Assembly: GCA_034434835.1 (NCBI GenBank)
Contig: DAOTXX010000013.1
Coordinates: 1 to 6,908, forward strand
DNA: 6,908 nucleotides
Direction of reading: 5' to 3'
Source: JBGLNJ01 sp034434835
Lineage (GTDB): Bacteria; Chloroflexota; Anaerolineae; Fen-1058
Notes under the pieces: generated by a model
What the model saw: the letters and a program-made list of their open reading frames with translations, nothing else
What the model was told of the DNA's origin: nothing
The model's database searches: none
Program-made: the position numbers and the translations under genes
Shown: positions 5,815-6,908 of the stretch, piece by piece
Layout of the letters: each line of letters starts with the position of its first letter
How positions within the stretch are numbered: position 1 is the stretch's first letter

Positions 5815-5853
5815 CACACGACGCATGACGTTTGACGCATGACGCTTGGCACT
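5812..5853 (+). repeat. Heptad tandem repeat array 3, starting on the uppP stop codon
   Basis: Six 7-bp units: TGACACA (5812), CGACGCA (5819), TGACGTT (5826), TGACGCA (5833), TGACGCT (5840) and TGGCACT (5847), consensus TGACGCW. The first TGA is the uppP stop. The consensus matches array 2 (TGACGCT occurs in both). The likely start codon of the next gene, ATG 5839, overlaps the array, so the repeat reaches its first codons. Confidence 0.7.
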
Positions 5854-6675
5854 CGCCGAATCTCGATGCCAAAACTTGCTGACCAACTCGTCCTCGTCAT
5901 CTTGATCATCGTATGGCTGGTTGGCTGCGGGCCGACGCCGGCCGTCACGCGCACACCCCTGACGTTCGAGTTCGCCGTATCCTCAGCCATGCAGCCGTTG
6001 ATGGATGAACTGACGTCGGCGTACCGCGCGGCGCATCCGCACATCACGTTCAACCCTCGGCGGGTCAATTCGACACAAGCGTTAGATGCTCTGTGGGACG
6101 GCGAGGTGGACCTGGCCGCCGTCTCATGGCTGCCTGATGCGCAGCGCGAATCCGTCTGGCTGACGCCCATCGCGATAGATGGCGTTGCCATCATCGTTCA
6201 CCCGAGCAATCCGATCCAGGGCCTCTCGCTGATCCAATTGAGAGACATCTTCCGAGGCCGCATCGCCGAATGGCCAGAAGTCGGCGGGCCGCGTGGCGAG
6301 ATCGTCGTGCTTTCGCGCGAAAGCGACTCGGGCACGCGCACCAAGTTTGAACAGACCGTCATGGAAGGCCGCAGCGTCACGGTCAATGCGATCCTGAACT
6401 CGTCAGAACAAGCTGTGCTGGACAACGTTTGGATGATCACGACTTCAATCGGCTATCTGTCCAGCGGCTATCTCACCAGCACCGTCAAGGCCATCGCGGT
6501 GGAAGGCGTGCCGCTCGCGCCCACGAACCTGGCAAGTCAACAGTATCCATTGAGCCGCCCCTTGATCCTGGTCACGCCCGAAGAGCCTCAAGGGGAACTG
6601 CGCGCGTTCGTCGCCTGGGTGCTCGGCCCAGAAGGGCAGGCGATCGTTGGAAAGAAATATGGGAGGGTCAAGTGA
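5839..6675 (+). CDS. PstS-like phosphate-binding lipoprotein
   Basis: A periplasmic-binding-fold protein (PstS-like family) expected to capture phosphate at the outer face of the membrane for an ABC transporter. The N-terminus has basic residues R6 and R7, a hydrophobic core at 17-28, lipobox LVGC with lipidated C30, then a short Thr/Pro linker. VSSAMQPLMDEL (47-58) fits the first ligand loop. GEVDLAAVSW (88-97) contains D91, probably the E. coli PstS D56 equivalent. DGVAIIVHPSNP (114-125) and LRDIFRGRIAEWPEVGG (134-150) are family hallmarks. SRESDSGTR (159-167) holds R160, S164, G165 and T166, spaced like E. coli R135, S139, G140 and T141. At 278 residues it is of short bacterial type. ATG 5866 (M10) is an alternative start; 5839 is preferred because it gives a positively charged signal n-region. 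Neither start has a Shine-Dalgarno. No pstC, pstA or pstB is visible, so an exact pst role is unproven. Confidence 0.88.
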   Translation: MTLGTRRISMPKLADQLVLVILIIVWLVGCGPTPAVTRTPLTFEFAVSSAMQPLMDELTSAYRAAHPHITFNPRRVNSTQALDALWDGEVDLAAVSWLPDAQRESVWLTPIAIDGVAIIVHPSNPIQGLSLIQLRDIFRGRIAEWPEVGGPRGEIVVLSRESDSGTRTKFEQTVMEGRSVTVNAILNSSEQAVLDNVWMITTSIGYLSSGYLTSTVKAIAVEGVPLAPTNLASQQYPLSRPLILVTPEEPQGELRAFVAWVLGPEGQAIVGKKYGRVK

Positions 6676-6703
6676 AGTGATCAGTGATCGGTGATCGGTG
6701 TTC
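6676..6703 (+). repeat. Heptad tandem repeat array 4 after the PstS-like gene
   Basis: Four 7-bp units: AGTGATC (6676), AGTGATC (6683), GGTGATC (6690) and GGTGTTC (6697), consensus RGTGATC. Inverted relatives follow (CCGATTG at 6709, ACCGAGC at 6719, CACTGAT at 6725). The region 6682-6729 can therefore fold as an interrupted hairpin: CAGTG with CACTG, CGGT with ACCG, and GATCGG with CCGATT, around a 10-nt loop. No T-run follows, so it is not a standard intrinsic terminator. Confidence 0.6.
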
Positions 6704-6751
6704 AATGGCCGATTGATGACCGAGCACTGATTACGGGTCACTGGAGCGCGC

Positions 6752-6780
6752 TTGCCTCACGGTTTCAACTGTGTTACACT
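6752..6780 (+). promoter_or_regulatory. Promoter of the last, truncated gene
   Basis: TTGCCT (6752-6757) and TACACT (6775-6780) are separated by 17 bp. TG at 6772-6773 makes the -10 an extended one. Each hexamer matches consensus at 4 of 6 positions. A start near 6787 would give a leader of about 98 nt, long compared with the other genes here. Confidence 0.6.
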
Positions 6781-6790
6781 AGCGAAGCTT

Positions 6791-6833
6791 CGCCTCAAAC
6801 CGACAAGTGGTGACGCCACGGCGCGTTGAGGCG
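6791..6833 (+). ncRNA. Upstream hairpin of the 5' leader (possible regulatory RNA domain)
   Basis: CGCCTCAA (6791-6798) and TTGAGGCG (6826-6833) form a perfect 8-bp stem. Within it GTGG (6807-6810) pairs with CCAC (6816-6819), optionally extended by a U-G pair. An asymmetric internal loop (6799-6806 and 6820-6825) lies between the two helices. It precedes the Shine-Dalgarno-masking hairpin by 20 nt. It matches no riboswitch class I recognise. It could be a sensing domain or simply a structured leader. Confidence 0.4.
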
Positions 6834-6853
6834 CTTGGCAAGAATGGACATGA

Positions 6854-6883
6854 GTTGTATTCTTTCTGGTGGGAGGATACAAC
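6854..6883 (+). promoter_or_regulatory. Shine-Dalgarno-sequestering hairpin (translation control element)
   Basis: GUUGUAUUCUUUC (6854-6866) pairs without interruption with GGGAGGAUACAAC (6871-6883) around a UGGU tetraloop. There are 13 consecutive pairs, three of them G-U wobbles at the Shine-Dalgarno end of the stem. The Shine-Dalgarno GGAGGA (6872-6877) is wholly inside the stem, which ends one base before the AUG. Wobble pairs opposite a Shine-Dalgarno are typical of heat-melted RNA thermometers. The same design serves as a riboswitch or protein-controlled expression platform. Which applies cannot be told from this sequence. Confidence 0.65.
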
Positions 6884-6884
6884 C

Positions 6885-6908
6885 ATGTCTACGATGACGA
6901 TTCGAGAA
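6885..6908 (+). CDS. Start of an unidentified gene (first 8 codons)
   Basis: ATG at 6885 stands 7 nt after the strong Shine-Dalgarno GGAGGA (6872-6877) and opens a frame reading MSTMTIRE to the window end. A promoter with a 17-bp spacer lies upstream. Eight residues do not identify a family. A start like MxxMTIRE(A) is often seen in beta subunits of 2-oxoacid dehydrogenase E1 (pyruvate dehydrogenase type), which is only a hint from memory. A second in-frame ATG (6894) lacks comparable spacing. Confidence 0.6.

Noticed and set aside
5014..5886. 290-residue open frame on minus opposite uppP
   Set aside because: It overlaps the well-supported uppP almost completely, is rich in Arg, Gln and Asp from complementary codons, and has no recognisable motif. 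It is a shadow of GC-rich coding sequence.
6885..6908. Naming the last gene as pyruvate dehydrogenase E1 beta
   Set aside because: Eight residues are far too few; the resemblance is only recorded as a hint.

Overview
The window reads as a chromosomal segment of a GC-rich bacterium, probably Chloroflexota (Anaerolineae-like). This is inference. It rests on a lipoprotein with a long Pro/Thr spacer (residues about 22-96), on housekeeping proteins of ordinary bacterial type, and on spacers filled with short tandem repeats and strong palindromes. There is no phage, transposase, CRISPR, rRNA or tRNA.

Layout. Positions 1-901 (minus) hold the N-terminal 300 residues of a multi-pass membrane sensor protein cut by the window edge. 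A 152-bp divergent spacer separates it from a small membrane zinc-ribbon protein (1054-1371, plus). That gene converges on alanine racemase alr (1510-2679, minus) across a spacer with a palindromic repeat. Upstream of alr lie a second palindrome and a terminator for a Pro/Thr-rich lipoprotein (2810-3577, minus). The lipoprotein diverges from tgt (3788-4885, plus), and both have recognisable sigma-70-type promoters; the tgt promoter has a perfect -35 and a perfect -10. Next, all on plus, are uppP (4951-5814), a PstS-like phosphate-binding lipoprotein (5839-6675) and the first eight codons of another gene (6885 to the edge).

Function. alr (D-Ala supply) and uppP (undecaprenyl phosphate recycling) both serve peptidoglycan synthesis, tgt serves queuosine tRNA modification, and the PstS-like protein probably binds phosphate outside the membrane. 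They do not form one pathway. The set looks like ordinary core genes with independent promoters.

The interest lies between genes. (1) The last gene has a leader of about 100 nt ending in an uninterrupted 13-bp hairpin that buries its strong Shine-Dalgarno sequence, plus a competing pairing that could free it. This is a candidate RNA thermometer or riboswitch expression platform. (2) Four consecutive plus-strand spacers carry degenerate 7-bp tandem repeats. Two of these share a consensus and begin exactly on the TGA stop codon of the preceding gene. (3) Three unrelated palindromes sit at gene ends.
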